From the NCBI GenBank assembly GCA_902766525.1, contig CACXDX010000100.1, positions 1 through 5,166 of the forward strand: a DNA stretch of 5,166 nucleotides, given 5' to 3'. This DNA comes from an uncultured Bacillota bacterium (GTDB lineage Bacteria; Bacillota; Dehalobacteriia; UBA7702). Under the pieces are notes generated by a model. The model saw only the letters and a program-made list of their open reading frames with translations. It was not told where the DNA came from and did not search any database. Positions within the stretch are counted from its first letter, which is position 1. Each line of letters starts with the position of its first letter. Both the position numbers and the translations under genes were made by a program. Below are positions 4,490-5,166 of the stretch, piece after piece.

Positions 4490-5166
4490 ATGAAGCTGAC
4501 AATGGTGAGCGAGGGCTACCTGCCCTTTGATGAAACGGATATCATGAGAAGCATCGGCATGGATCGGGAGCATCGTTTTAAGGAACCGATCCGCCGCCAG
4601 TTGGAAATGACGCGGCAGATCGCCGCGCCGAAGGGATTTTTTTTGGAGTGTGATATCGACGCCGTTGCCGAAGAAACCGTTGTTGTTGAGGGTCAGACTT
4701 TGACCAGCCCGACGCTGGTCCGTTTGCTCGGCGATACGAAAAAAGTCTATCCCTTTCTTTCCACCTGCGGCGAGGAATTGGCGGCCTATGCGCTGACCTG
4801 CACCGATATGGTGGAGAAATTCGCCCTCGACGCCATCATGAACTTTTACCAGAAGCAGGCGGCCTTTGCCGTGGAAAGCGCTGTCCTCGACCGGATGCCC
4901 CGCGGTTATTACGTCAGCCGTTCGACGCCGGGAGATCTTCCCGATTGGGATATCCGTGATCAGAAGAAGCTCTTTAACCTCTTCGGTGACGCCGCCGCCG
5001 AGATCGGCGTCAGATTGAAAGACAATTATCTGATGACGCCGCTGAAGACGGTGGCCGGACTCTGGTTTGCCGCTCCGGACACGAAACGCCAATGCCGTCA
5101 CTGCGCGAAATTGGATTGCATTGATCGCAGAGAGCCCTTTGACGGCCGTATTTATTGGCGCTCGAA
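4490..5166 (+). CDS. Stand-alone MetH-activation-domain-like protein, second tandem copy (3' end cut by window)
   Basis: An open frame of 225 codons runs to the window end without a stop. It aligns without gaps to residues 1-210 of the upstream gene, with 91 of 210 residues identical by my hand count (about 43%), so the pair arose by an old tandem duplication. Shared landmarks are FFLEC (50-54), VYPFLSTCGEELA (86-98), TDMVEKFALDAIM (105-117), RSTPGDLPDW (144-153), DQKKLFNLF (157-165), NYLMTPLKTVAGLWF (179-193), and the C202-x2-C205-x4-C210 motif. Unlike the upstream copy it keeps Arg at 144 in R-S-T-P-G, matching R-P-A-P-G of MetH, so it is the better candidate AdoMet binder. After the Cys motif the copies diverge (IDRREPF against PGRKAAF). 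By comparison with the 230-residue copy, probably only a few residues are missing. It lies 23 bp after the previous gene in the same operon. Confidence 0.85.
   Translation, partial: MKLTMVSEGYLPFDETDIMRSIGMDREHRFKEPIRRQLEMTRQIAAPKGFFLECDIDAVAEETVVVEGQTLTSPTLVRLLGDTKKVYPFLSTCGEELAAYALTCTDMVEKFALDAIMNFYQKQAAFAVESAVLDRMPRGYYVSRSTPGDLPDWDIRDQKKLFNLFGDAAAEIGVRLKDNYLMTPLKTVAGLWFAAPDTKRQCRHCAKLDCIDRREPFDGRIYWRS

Noticed and set aside
3735..5101. Minus-strand frames opposite the two activation-like genes
   Set aside because: They mirror each other only because the plus-strand genes are paralogues; the plus frames carry the conserved domain.

Overview
The window holds one strand of tightly packed genes, all on the + strand, with short gaps (7 to 30 bp) except for one 176-bp gap. 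Composition is moderate in G+C, the Shine-Dalgarno sites are strong, and the gene families are typical of strict anaerobes. This suggests an anaerobic bacterium of the Bacillota (Clostridia or Negativicutes) or a similar anaerobe such as a synergistete. The sequence alone does not fix the genus.

Layout. Bases 1-56 are a leader with a 15-bp palindrome and a ribosome binding site. A 681-residue hydantoinase A/oxoprolinase-family (ASKHA fold) ATPase follows at 57-2102. The 176-bp gap carries a short direct repeat with stops in all three frames, a possible 47-codon basic ORF that overlaps the next start by ATGA, and a hairpin next to a near-perfect Shine-Dalgarno. Then comes an unrecognised, very basic repeat protein (2279-3076), a DUF1638 protein (3084-3743), and two tandem paralogues related to the AdoMet-binding activation domain of B12-dependent methionine synthase (3774-4466, and 4490 to the window end, where the gene is cut off).

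How the genes may work together. From general knowledge of these families, DUF1638 proteins and stand-alone MetH activation-domain proteins occur next to corrinoid-dependent methyltransferases in anaerobes, and ASKHA ATPases are used for reductive reactivation of corrinoid proteins (RACo type). The likely theme is therefore activation or maintenance of a corrinoid methyl-transfer system. The methyltransferase and the corrinoid-binding protein are not in this window and would be expected just outside it. This is inference; no substrate can be named.

The least explained object is the basic protein in the middle of the operon. It is built from at least seven copies of a short (Y/F)-x-L-L-A-G-R type motif. 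These are arranged as two diverged units of about 70 residues, then a younger array of 57-bp repeats, then one more copy near the C-terminus. The 47-codon ORF upstream appears to share the motif, so it may be a related small gene or a frame-shifted remnant.
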